A program made the position numbers and the translations under genes. Below, in pieces: positions 1 through 5,274 of a stretch of DNA of 23,914 nucleotides. The notes under the pieces are model-generated. The model was not told the DNA's origin. It did no database searches and worked only from the letters and a program-made list of their open reading frames with translations. Positions within the stretch are counted from its first letter, which is position 1. Each line of letters begins with the position of its first letter. The stretch is from a virus, in IMG/VR virus record IMGVR_UViG_3300027708_000298, positions 1 through 23,914 of that record. The stretch is one strand, 5' to 3'.

Positions 1-1
1 G

Positions 2-88
2 AAAAGAGAACTCCCCTCCTGCCGAGGTTTCTTTTCTGGGAGATTTGCGGAGATGCTTTATGCATTACTACCAACACCACATTGGTGA
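2..88 (+). CDS. Possible 3' end of an upstream gene (partial)
   Basis: One frame is open from the left edge to a TGA at 86-88 and would encode the last 28 residues of a protein. It would overlap the start of the next gene by 29 nt. The fragment is too short to recognise. Two other frames are also open across positions 1-60, including the frame of the downstream gene, so this choice is weak. Something coding probably precedes position 60, given the packing of the rest of the window. Confidence 0.2.
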   Translation, partial: KRELPSCRGFFSGRFAEMLYALLPTPHW

Positions 89-836
89 TTTCATTAAAGA
101 CACTTCATTTTTGACGAATGAAGAAGTTGGAATTTATCTTAAGTTGTTGTGGATTTACTACGACACCGAACAGGCATTGCCCAATTCTTTGTTTGAACTT
201 TCAATGAAGGTCAACGCCCGTGACCAACAAGAGGTTTTGAGTGGCATTTTGGATATGTTTTTTACTTTAGAAAACAACGAATGGCATCACAGACGTTGCG
301 ACAAAGAAATTGATCATTACCACTTGCAAATTGAAACCGCATCTAAGGCAGGAAAAGCATCGGCACTTAAACGAGCGTTGAACAAAGAATCAACGGTCGT
401 TGAACAGGCGTTAAACGGGCGTTCAACAGACGTTCAACCAACCAATAACCATGAACCAATAACCAATAACCATATTAAAGAATCTAAAGATTCTTTGTCG
501 GCAGGGTTGCCGACTTGCCCCCATCAGGACATTCTGAATCTTTACAAAAAGCATTTGCCACAGCTTGCCCAGCCAAGGGTTTGGGATGGGGTCAGGCAGA
601 CCAACCTACGGCAAAGATGGTTGCAAGCCGCAAAACCGTCTGTATTCAGCCCACAGGGGTATGCAAGCCAAGCCGATGGGTTGGCATGGTGGGATTCTTT
701 TTTTGCCTACATTGCAAACGACACCAAGCTGGCGCAGGGGTTTGAAACCAAGGACAGGACATGGCGACCTGATCTGGTGTGGATAGTGAACGCAACCAAT
801 TTCGCCAAGATAATTGATGGAAAGTACCAAAAATGA
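60..836 (+). CDS. DUF1376 (YdaU-type) replication protein
   Basis: Residues 1-98 match the DUF1376/YdaU family, seen in an N-terminal pattern of YYQHHIGDF, FLTNEE and a WIYYDTE helix. Residues 100-150 are a low-complexity linker. Residues 155-258 resemble the C-terminal domain shared by phage replication proteins (NLYKKHLP near 160, then RQRW, and a final NFAKIIDGKY). DUF1376 proteins in prophages usually sit beside helicase-loader genes, so a role as origin-binding initiator or replisome organiser is inferred. I chose ATG 60 because GGAG lies 7 nt upstream and the conserved domain starts there. TTG 45 is the alternative, and the frame is open to the left edge. The DNA of the linker carries phased repeats and hairpins listed separately. 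The stop overlaps the next start (ATGA). Confidence 0.8.
   Translation: MHYYQHHIGDFIKDTSFLTNEEVGIYLKLLWIYYDTEQALPNSLFELSMKVNARDQQEVLSGILDMFFTLENNEWHHRRCDKEIDHYHLQIETASKAGKASALKRALNKESTVVEQALNGRSTDVQPTNNHEPITNNHIKESKDSLSAGLPTCPHQDILNLYKKHLPQLAQPRVWDGVRQTNLRQRWLQAAKPSVFSPQGYASQADGLAWWDSFFAYIANDTKLAQGFETKDRTWRPDLVWIVNATNFAKIIDGKYQK
365..441. repeat. Seven phased 11-bp repeats (putative replication iterons)
   Basis: Units begin at 365, 376, 387, 398, 409, 420 and 431, each exactly 11 bp after the last. The consensus is CGTTNAACRGN. AAC stands at unit positions 6-8 in all seven, and GTTNAAC is intact in the units at 376, 398, 409, 420 and 431. The units at 365 and 387 are degenerate. The core is a dyad, so one symmetric site occurs per helical turn. 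The units fall in all three codon phases of the host gene, so the period is a DNA-level feature. Phased repeats inside an initiator gene are typical of lambdoid origins. The assignment as iterons is inference. Confidence 0.7.
442..476. repeat. AT-rich direct repeats next to the iterons (candidate unwinding element)
   Basis: The 11-mer CCAATAACCAT occurs at 442-452 and again at 463-473, with a partial copy (CCAATAACC) at 456-464. The stretch has a low G+C content and lies directly between the phased repeats and two hairpins. An AT-rich tract beside iterons is the usual place where an origin melts; that role is inferred. It encodes a Thr/Asn/His-rich linker, so protein-level low complexity may explain part of the repetition. 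Confidence 0.5.
477..496. repeat. Perfect hairpin, 8-bp stem, 4-nt loop
   Basis: AAAGAATC at 477-484 is the exact reverse complement of GATTCTTT at 489-496, with TAAA as the loop. It lies inside the linker of the DUF1376 gene immediately after the AT-rich repeats. A coding-region terminator is unlikely because the gene continues. A role in origin function, such as priming or single-strand initiation, is inferred from position only. Confidence 0.55.
497..514. repeat. Perfect hairpin, 7-bp stem, 4-nt loop
   Basis: GTCGGCA at 497-503 pairs exactly with TGCCGAC at 508-514 around a GGGT loop. It abuts the previous hairpin without a single intervening base. The two together close the repeat region inside the DUF1376 gene. 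Confidence 0.55.
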
Positions 837-1063
837 ACTTTGTAAAACCAGACACCAAAAAAGACCCGCTAGACGATGTTCAGCGCCTGATGTGCAGTGT
901 GCCAGGATGCCCCAAACGCTGGTCAGTTCACATGGAAGGCCAGCGCCCAATGTGTAGCGAACACCAATGGTCAGGTAGCAAACCAGCAAAACGCAACATT
1001 GCTGACCTGTTGCCCAACACGCCGCCTGTGAAACATTGGGCTGACCCAGGAGATATATTTTGA
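833..1063 (+). CDS. Small putative zinc-binding protein
   Basis: A 76-residue protein with Cys21, Cys26, Cys41 and His44 spaced like a small zinc site (CxxxxC then CxxH), framing an RWSVH segment. The C-terminal third is basic then acidic, with no clear fold. I recognise no named family. The start ATG overlaps the stop of the replication gene (ATGA), so translation is probably coupled to it, and the stop overlaps the next start (TTGA). A nucleic-acid-binding accessory role in replication is plausible from position but not shown. Confidence 0.7.
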   Translation: MNFVKPDTKKDPLDDVQRLMCSVPGCPKRWSVHMEGQRPMCSEHQWSGSKPAKRNIADLLPNTPPVKHWADPGDIF

Positions 1064-1284
1064 ATTATTTTGAAGCGCACAAACTTTTAGACAGGGTAAA
1101 AGATGGACAAACATTCAGCCGTGTCGTTATCGACCGAGCACTTGTGCTTACTGGAGACATTGAGGCAGACAGAAGCACGGGAATGGATTACGAGACACCA
1201 GCAGAAAACCAAGGAACTAGGCAAGGCCAAGGCATCAGCATGGTGGCAAACCACGATTGCCGACATTTCCAGGCGCAGGGGTGA
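1060..1284 (+). CDS. Small hypothetical protein, TTG start
   Basis: TTG at 1060 overlaps the preceding TGA and has a good ribosome site (AGGAGAT, 1048-1054). The first 35 residues (opening MNYFEAHKLL, then an IDRALVLTGD segment) look like a small protein often seen in phage replication regions. The rest is polar and resembles no family. From 1103 onward this frame overlaps another ORF by 182 nt, and its C-terminal half may be translated only because no stop intervenes. Function is unknown. Confidence 0.5.
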   Translation: MNYFEAHKLLDRVKDGQTFSRVVIDRALVLTGDIEADRSTGMDYETPAENQGTRQGQGISMVANHDCRHFQAQG

Positions 1285-1339
1285 ATCCTTTGCCGATGAC
1301 TTACGAAAGCGAATGAATGAGATACGCCGCCAGGGTTGA
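1103..1339 (+). CDS. Small basic helical protein
   Basis: A 78-residue protein starting at ATG 1103 with AGGG about 6 nt upstream. Residues 24-78 are charged and helical, with an EAREWI segment, a central WW pair and an RRRGESFADDLRKRM tail. This resembles short helical phage proteins of unknown function. Its first 182 nt overlap the preceding ORF in another frame, and the last 23 nt overlap the nuclease gene. The first 20 residues look unconserved, so a later start is possible. Confidence 0.55.
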   Translation: MDKHSAVSLSTEHLCLLETLRQTEAREWITRHQQKTKELGKAKASAWWQTTIADISRRRGESFADDLRKRMNEIRRQG

Positions 1340-1583
1340 CCAAAACCAAGACCAGATTGTTAGTGCCCTGCGAGCCGCTGGCGCTTATGTCTGGGTTATT
1401 GGCCTACCAGTTGACCTTTTGGTGGGATACAAGGGGCACACCTTTCTGGTCGAGGTCAAGAATGGCCCTAGAAAGCGTTTAACGCCCCTACAACGCGATT
1501 TTTTTGAAAGTTGGACTGGAGGTACGCTGGCGCGTGTTGACAGCCCAGAAGCCGCTTTAAACATGATTGGAGTTTTGAAATGA
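1317..1583 (+). CDS. PD-(D/E)XK nuclease, VRR-NUC/resolvase-like
   Basis: An 88-residue minimal nuclease. The catalytic pattern is visible: Asp33 in the PVDLLVGYKG strand, then Glu46-Val-Lys48 in FLVEVKNG, followed by Gln59 in TPLQRDFF. This is the PD-(D/E)XK core as found in VRR-NUC and archaeal Holliday-junction-resolvase-like phage proteins. It probably cuts branched or recombination DNA during replication; substrate is inferred. The start overlaps the previous gene by 23 nt, and the end overlaps the next ATG (ATGA). Confidence 0.8.
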   Translation: MRYAARVDQNQDQIVSALRAAGAYVWVIGLPVDLLVGYKGHTFLVEVKNGPRKRLTPLQRDFFESWTGGTLARVDSPEAALNMIGVLK

Positions 1584-1909
1584 AACCAGAAGAAGCCGCC
1601 CAAGACATTCGCGCAAAAGCTAGAGCATATGGCGATGCCAAAGCCCAGCGGGTGTATTTGGAGGAATTCCGCAAGTCAAAAAAAGCCCTTTTGATGAAAG
1701 ATGCCTTGCAAATGGGCTACGAGGCGGCAAACGCCCAAGAACGCGAAGCTTACGCTGACCCCGAATATCACACCTTGCTGAAAGGGCTGGCGGCGGCAAT
1801 AGCCCAGGAGGAAACCTTGCGCTGGGAAATTGAGGCATCAAGGCTAGATGTCGAAATTTGGCGGACTCGAGAGGCCACCAACCGACTGCAAGACAGGGCG
1901 CACCAATGA
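1580..1909 (+). CDS. Helical conserved phage protein of unknown function
   Basis: A 109-residue, Ala/Glu/Arg-rich, almost wholly helical protein (KKALLMKDALQMGYEAA, then an EREAYADPEYHTLLKGL segment and a long helix around LRWEIEASRLDVEIW). Similar proteins occur beside recombination and replication genes of many phages, but I know no assigned function. A coiled-coil or DNA-recombination accessory role is only a guess. It overlaps both neighbours by ATGA junctions, so it is translated as part of the same operon. Confidence 0.65.
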   Translation: MKPEEAAQDIRAKARAYGDAKAQRVYLEEFRKSKKALLMKDALQMGYEAANAQEREAYADPEYHTLLKGLAAAIAQEETLRWEIEASRLDVEIWRTREATNRLQDRAHQ

Positions 1910-2553
1910 AAGTAGAAATAGAAAACGCAACGCTGTATCTTGGCGATTGCATGGAAATATTGCCTACTTTAGACAAACTGGATGCTGTAATTACAGACCC
2001 ACCTTACGGATTAGGCAAACGTATGCAGGGCGGCACATGGGGCGCTAAAACTGAATTTAAGGAAATGGTTATTTGGGACAATGCGCCGCCAGAAGTTGAA
2101 ACATTAATTTATTTGGCAAATATGTCTCAAATTACTGTTTTTTGGGGTGGTAATTATTATGGATTGCCGCCCTCACGTTGTTGGCTTGTTTGGGATAAAC
2201 AAAACGCAGTGCCAACAATGGCAGATTGTGAAATTGCTTGGACAAGTTTAGACGCTAATACAAAACGTTTTAGTCATCCTGTTGGTCGTGTTTTACATGG
2301 GCATCCATCAGAAAAACCGCTTCAGTTAATGCGTTGGACAATTGACACAGTAAAAGCAGTAGGAACAATTCTTGATCCATTTATGGGAAGCGGTACAACA
2401 GGAGTTGCCGCCATTCAAATGGGGCGCAAGTTCATAGGCATTGAACGCGAGCCAAAATATTTTGATATTGCTTGCAAGCGCATAGAACAAGCATCAAAAC
2501 AAGTGGATATGTTTGTTGAACAACCCAAGGTAATCCAAGAGGTGATGTTTTGA
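1906..2553 (+). CDS. DNA methyltransferase, N6-adenine/N4-cytosine type
   Basis: A 215-residue enzyme that would transfer a methyl group from S-adenosylmethionine to DNA. The catalytic motif DPPY is at residues 31-34, HPSEKP at 133-138 and the AdoMet-binding DPFMGSGTTG at 157-166. Motif IV before motif I is the beta-class order. The size is near the minimum and no separate recognition domain is obvious. No restriction partner lies nearby, so it is probably an orphan enzyme protecting phage DNA or setting replication timing. ATG 1906 is preferred over an upstream TTG at 1858 because it gives an ATGA overlap and the family's usual N-terminus. The middle of the gene is AT-rich (15 G/C in 60 at 2101-2160, against 35 in 60 at 1741-1800), suggesting separate acquisition. 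Confidence 0.9.
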   Translation: MKVEIENATLYLGDCMEILPTLDKLDAVITDPPYGLGKRMQGGTWGAKTEFKEMVIWDNAPPEVETLIYLANMSQITVFWGGNYYGLPPSRCWLVWDKQNAVPTMADCEIAWTSLDANTKRFSHPVGRVLHGHPSEKPLQLMRWTIDTVKAVGTILDPFMGSGTTGVAAIQMGRKFIGIEREPKYFDIACKRIEQASKQVDMFVEQPKVIQEVMF

Positions 2554-2735
2554 AATGTCCAGAATGCGGAACATGGACAATTGTCAAAGAATCCAGAACA
2601 TCCACAGGCAACACCCGCAGAAGGCGGTTAGAGTGTGCAAATATGCACAGGTTTTCCACATTGGAGACAATCGTTGATCGCAAAACATTCATACGTCAGG
2701 TCAAAAAAGCTGCTGAAACTGGTGGCAAGCCTTGA
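2550..2735 (+). CDS. NrdR-like zinc-ribbon small protein
   Basis: A 61-residue protein starting at TTG 2550, which overlaps the methyltransferase stop (TTGA). The pattern CPECG at residues 3-7, a basic TRRRR strand, then LEC and a following His, with FSTLE, resembles the N-terminal zinc ribbon of NrdR. The ATP-cone domain of NrdR is absent. It is likely a small nucleic-acid-binding protein. The second half of the ribbon has Cys and His instead of the usual CxxC. Confidence 0.65.
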   Translation: MKCPECGTWTIVKESRTSTGNTRRRRLECANMHRFSTLETIVDRKTFIRQVKKAAETGGKP

Positions 2736-2991
2736 CTGTCAAGCCTGTGGGTCTGGCAATATGGTGCAAGCGGCGCACACAAACTGGGGTGGCGGCAAAG
2801 GCCGTGGGGTAAAAGCTGACGATAATTTAGTCGCTGCGCTGTGCCTAGGGTGTCATTACGAGATTGACCAAGGAAAGGATTTGAGCCGCCAGGAACGCCA
2901 AGAAATGTGGCTAAAGGCCCATCGCAGGACAATTGATGCCCTGCGAGACTGCTGGCCTATTGACATTCCGCTACCTAATGCGAAAATCTAG
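2674..2991 (+). CDS. YbcO-like HNH nuclease
   Basis: A 105-residue protein with Cys22 and Cys25 (CQAC), His35 (AAHTN), a GKGRGVKADDN loop and a second cluster LCLGCHYEID (Cys57, Cys60, His61). This matches the YbcO/DUF1364 family of phage HNH-like nucleases, which act in recombination. I chose TTG 2674 because GGAGA lies 6 nt upstream and it leaves the usual short lead before RSKKLLKLV. A GTG at 2635 gives a longer form. From 2674 the gene overlaps the zinc-ribbon gene by 62 nt. It is the last gene before the terminator at 3019. Confidence 0.75.
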   Translation: MIAKHSYVRSKKLLKLVASLDCQACGSGNMVQAAHTNWGGGKGRGVKADDNLVAALCLGCHYEIDQGKDLSRQERQEMWLKAHRRTIDALRDCWPIDIPLPNAKI

Positions 2992-3018
2992 CCGTGTTGG
3001 TAGCAGTTGCCAGCATTT

Positions 3019-3039
3019 GGGGGTTCGCCCCCTTTTTTT
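3019..3039 (+). terminator. Rho-independent terminator after the replication block
   Basis: Five G at 3019-3023, a TTCG loop, five C at 3028-3032 and seven T at 3033-3039. A UUCG-type tetraloop on a pure G-C stem followed by a U tract is a textbook intrinsic terminator. It separates the nuclease gene from the next cassette. Confidence 0.9.
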
Positions 3040-3053
3040 GATATAGTTGACGC

Positions 3054-3419
3054 ATGAAAAACGAAGAAATTGCCGAATTTGTCGCCACGCTGTTTCATGC
3101 GGGAACAATCACGCACTTCCAACATTTGCAAACAACCGAGTACAGCACCCATAAAGCATTGGGCAAGTTTTACCCCAAGATCGTAGACTTGGCTGACAGT
3201 TTGGCAGAGAGTTACCAAGGGCGGTACGACACCAGGATGAAGAAATTTCCTGATGAACTGCACCAGCCCAAAGAAACGCCGCACGAATATCTGACCCAGC
3301 TAAAAGGGTTTGTGAAAGAAGCGCGTGAAGAAATCCCCCAAGATTCAGAATTGCAAAACATCGTTGATGAAATTGCTGATCTGATCAATTCAACCCTGTA
3401 TCTTTTAACTCTGAAATGA
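3054..3419 (+). CDS. DUF5856-like helical protein
   Basis: A 121-residue helical protein opening with EEIAEFVATLFHAGT and containing THFQHLQTTEYSTHKALGKF, a pair of His residues and an acidic ALAES-type helix. This resembles the DUF5856 family found in aquatic phages, whose layout recalls ferritin/Dps-like four-helix bundles. Function is unknown. The gene follows a terminator by only 15 nt and has no evident Shine-Dalgarno sequence; I found no convincing promoter in the gap. Confidence 0.65.
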   Translation: MKNEEIAEFVATLFHAGTITHFQHLQTTEYSTHKALGKFYPKIVDLADSLAESYQGRYDTRMKKFPDELHQPKETPHEYLTQLKGFVKEAREEIPQDSELQNIVDEIADLINSTLYLLTLK

Positions 3420-3426
3420 GGAAATC

Positions 3427-3642
3427 ATGGCAAACCTGATGAAAAACGAACCCAAAGGCTACGGCGCACAAGTCTCCATGAAGGGCAACCCTGCCGCTGA
3501 CATGAAGTCTGGCGAACAAGGCAGCGCTAAAAAGGGCATTCCTAACGCCATGAGCAACAAAATGCCTTCTGGCAATGAATGCACTGGCGGCAAATCTAGT
3601 GGTGTTTGCTACACTCACGACCGCAAGTGCTATCAGGATTAA
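3427..3642 (+). CDS. Small Lys/Gly-rich protein with C-terminal cysteines
   Basis: A 71-residue protein preceded by AGGAAA about 5 nt upstream of ATG 3427. It is low in hydrophobic residues and rich in Lys, Gly, Met and Ser. Three cysteines occur in the last 20 residues (NEC, GVCY, KCYQD). No family is recognised. It lies between the DUF5856-like gene and an RNA hairpin. Confidence 0.6.
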   Translation: MANLMKNEPKGYGAQVSMKGNPAADMKSGEQGSAKKGIPNAMSNKMPSGNECTGGKSSGVCYTHDRKCYQD

Positions 3643-3646
3643 AAGC

Positions 3647-3681
3647 GTAAGCCCCACCGTGATTGAGACGGCAGGGCTTAC
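3647..3681 (+). promoter_or_regulatory. Intergenic stem-loop
   Basis: GTAAGCCC at 3647-3654 pairs perfectly with GGGCTTAC at 3674-3681. An inner CCGT (3657-3660) pairs with ACGG (3668-3671) around a 7-nt loop. It fills most of the 65-nt gap between two genes and is followed by an A-rich stretch and a strong AAGGAGG. There is no U tract, so it is not a standard terminator. It could act as an mRNA processing or stability element. Role inferred. Confidence 0.55.
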
Positions 3682-3707
3682 TAACCAAACAAAAAAGGAG
3701 GTTTTGA

Positions 3708-3959
3708 ATGGCTGAGAGTGATTCTAATTGCGGGAATTGCAAGTATTTCCGCGCACAACAAATCATGGGCATCTGTCGGTTAAACCCGCAACAGGTGAAC
3801 AAGCACGAAAAAGATTGGTGCGGTCAGCATCTTATTGTTGAAACGCAGGATGTCAAGGTCGATTTAATCGGCCTTCCTGTGTACGACATCACCACCGATC
3901 AAATCACGCCCCCAAAGCGCAAATACGAGAGGAAAAGCCATGCTAAAGCCTCTGCGTGA
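3708..3959 (+). CDS. Four-cysteine small protein
   Basis: An 83-residue protein with Cys8, Cys11, Cys23 and Cys38 (a CGNC knuckle, then ICRLNP and DWCGQH). This spacing suits a zinc or iron-sulfur site and recurs in small phage proteins of unknown role. The C-terminus is strongly basic (KRKYERKSH). The ribosome site is the best in the region (AAGGAGG about 8 nt upstream). The last 20 nt overlap the GroES-like gene. Confidence 0.65.
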   Translation: MAESDSNCGNCKYFRAQQIMGICRLNPQQVNKHEKDWCGQHLIVETQDVKVDLIGLPVYDITTDQITPPKRKYERKSHAKASA

Positions 3960-4197
3960 TCGGGTAGTGGTGCGCCCCCAAGTTCGGCATATCTCCGACA
4001 TAATCTATATTGACAACAAAGAACCTTTTAACGAGGGTACGATTGTGGCAATTGGTTCAGATGTTGAGGATGTGCAAGTTGGTGACTTCATCAAGTATGG
4101 AAATGGGGATTATCTGAAATGGCCCACCCATAAGATTGATGGTCAAGATTATCAAATCATTCAAGAAGCGGACATTTGCGCCGTTGTGGAAGGTTAA
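3940..4197 (+). CDS. GroES-like co-chaperonin (Cpn10 family)
   Basis: An 85-residue protein aligning by eye along the whole of GroES: LKPLRDRVVV at the N-terminus, a strand GTIVAIG, VGDFIKYGNG and a closing EADICAVVEG. The mobile loop that contacts GroEL is shortened and carries SDIIYID where GroES has GGIVL. The roof loop after GTIVAIG is also shorter. It would cap the host GroEL to fold phage proteins, as T4 gp31 does for the T4 capsid protein; that use here is inferred. GAGAGG at 3927-3932 serves ATG 3940. Confidence 0.85.
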   Translation: MLKPLRDRVVVRPQVRHISDIIYIDNKEPFNEGTIVAIGSDVEDVQVGDFIKYGNGDYLKWPTHKIDGQDYQIIQEADICAVVEG

Positions 4198-4199
4198 AA

Positions 4200-4367
4200 A
4201 TGGCAACTAAACCTGGGCTATATGCCAATATCGCAGCAAAAAGAGAGCGCATTGAACGTGAAAAGGCTGCGGGTAAGCCCGTAGAGCGCATGAGAACGCC
4301 AGGGACAAAGGGGGCGCCCACTGCTCAGGCATTCAAAGAATCAGCTAAAACCGCCAAAAAGAAGTAA
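4200..4367 (+). CDS. Short basic phage protein
   Basis: A 55-residue, Lys/Arg/Ala-rich protein (GLYANIAAKRERIE, then a MRTPGTKGAPTA segment and a Lys tail). Short proteins of this type recur beside DUF6321 and terminase genes of aquatic phages, with no known function. ATG 4200 follows the GroES-like stop by 2 nt and is preferred over an upstream start at 4176 that would overlap the co-chaperonin. Probably nucleic-acid-binding or disordered. Confidence 0.65.
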   Translation: MATKPGLYANIAAKRERIEREKAAGKPVERMRTPGTKGAPTAQAFKESAKTAKKK

Positions 4368-4369
4368 TC

Positions 4370-4648
4370 ATGGCGACTAAGAAGCACGACAAGCCCATAC
4401 CCCACAAGACCACGGGCGCGGGGAAAACCTACAATCCCACTGAAAAGGGTGCGGGAATGACCGCTAAAGGCCGTGCTGAATACAACGCAAAGAACAATTC
4501 AAATTTAAAGCCACCAGCCCCCAATCCCAAGACCAAAGCAGATGCTGGGCGAAAGGCCAGTTTTTGCGCTAGGATGGAGGGGGTAGTCAAAAACGCCAAA
4601 GGCCCAGCGGAACGGGCTAAAGCATCCCTCAAAAATTGGAACTGTTAA
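4370..4648 (+). CDS. DUF6321-like small basic protein
   Basis: A 92-residue basic protein with the DUF6321 signature: GMTAKGRAEYN, SNLKPPAPNP, then RKASFCARMEGV and a final RAKASLKNWNC. The role is unknown; it is common in phages with similar packaging modules. It starts 2 nt after the previous gene. Confidence 0.7.
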   Translation: MATKKHDKPIPHKTTGAGKTYNPTEKGAGMTAKGRAEYNAKNNSNLKPPAPNPKTKADAGRKASFCARMEGVVKNAKGPAERAKASLKNWNC

Positions 4649-4660
4649 AGGACACACATC

Positions 4661-5101
4661 ATGGGTAACTCAGTAGCAATAGGCGCAGCATATCAAGATC
4701 AAGACCTTAAAGGGTCAGCCACGGTCTACGCCGCCGCCACATCAGGCCAGATTGGGTACAACACGGGTTCGCTTACGACTGCACCCGCAACTGTGACCCA
4801 AGCGACCAGCAAGTCAACAGGCGTGACCATCAATGCATCGGTGGGTCAAATTGTGACCAACAATGCAGCATTAGCGGCAGGGGCTGAAGCGGCTTTTGTG
4901 GTGACAAACAGCGCAATTTCTGCATACGACATCCCAGTAATTGCCATTGCAAGCGGTGCAGCAACGGCAGGAACTTACTTGGTTTCTGTGGTGGCAGTAG
5001 CCGCTGGGTCATTTACCATTGCCATTACTAACGCAAGTACTGGTTCATTGTCTGAGGCATTGACCTTTAATTTTGCAACCATTCACGTTGCCCAGGCATG
5101 A
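4661..5101 (+). CDS. Possible virion decoration protein
   Basis: A 146-residue Ala/Thr/Val/Ser-rich protein with no Cys or Trp and a strong beta-strand pattern. Segments such as TQATSKSTGVTINA and TNNAALAAGAEAAF followed by alternating strands resemble Ig-like or jelly-roll surface proteins of phages. A head decoration or fibre role is inferred. It sits upstream of the terminase genes rather than beside the coat. The next gene overlaps its stop (ATGA). Confidence 0.6.
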   Translation: MGNSVAIGAAYQDQDLKGSATVYAAATSGQIGYNTGSLTTAPATVTQATSKSTGVTINASVGQIVTNNAALAAGAEAAFVVTNSAISAYDIPVIAIASGAATAGTYLVSVVAVAAGSFTIAITNASTGSLSEALTFNFATIHVAQA

Positions 5102-5274
5102 CCCCAGAGGTCATAAACAAGCGTCTGGAAGAACTCCAGGCGCAAGCAAAGCAACAAGAGGCAGTCTTGATTCAGCTTTCGGGCGCGATTCAAGATTGCC
5201 ACTATTGGCTGGGTGAATTATCTAAGGAGAAGGCAAATGCCGCTAATAGCATCAATGACTCCCAAGGCGCTTAA
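5098..5274 (+). CDS. Short helical protein (58 aa)
   Basis: ATG 5098 overlaps the preceding TGA (ATGA) and runs 58 codons to TAA 5272-5274. The product begins MTPEVINKRLEELQ, is a Gln/Glu-rich amphipathic helix, then GAIQDCHYWLGEL. Short proteins with this helix followed by an AIQ-x-C-x-YWL pattern are common in phage packaging regions; function unknown. It overlaps the next gene by 38 nt, and its own sequence supplies that gene's ribosome site. Confidence 0.65.
   Translation: MTPEVINKRLEELQAQAKQQEAVLIQLSGAIQDCHYWLGELSKEKANAANSINDSQGA

Noticed and set aside
365-441. The phased repeats as a CRISPR array
   Set aside because: Units are 11 bp with no spacers between them and lie inside a coding gene.
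606-989. A 127-residue ORF on the minus strand
   Set aside because: It spans the end of the DUF1376 gene and the start of the next gene, both well supported on the + strand; no ribosome site and no recognisable domain.
3042-3047. TATAGT as a -10 box for the gene at 3054
   Set aside because: The -35 position falls on the G run of the terminator and a transcript would start at or after the start codon.
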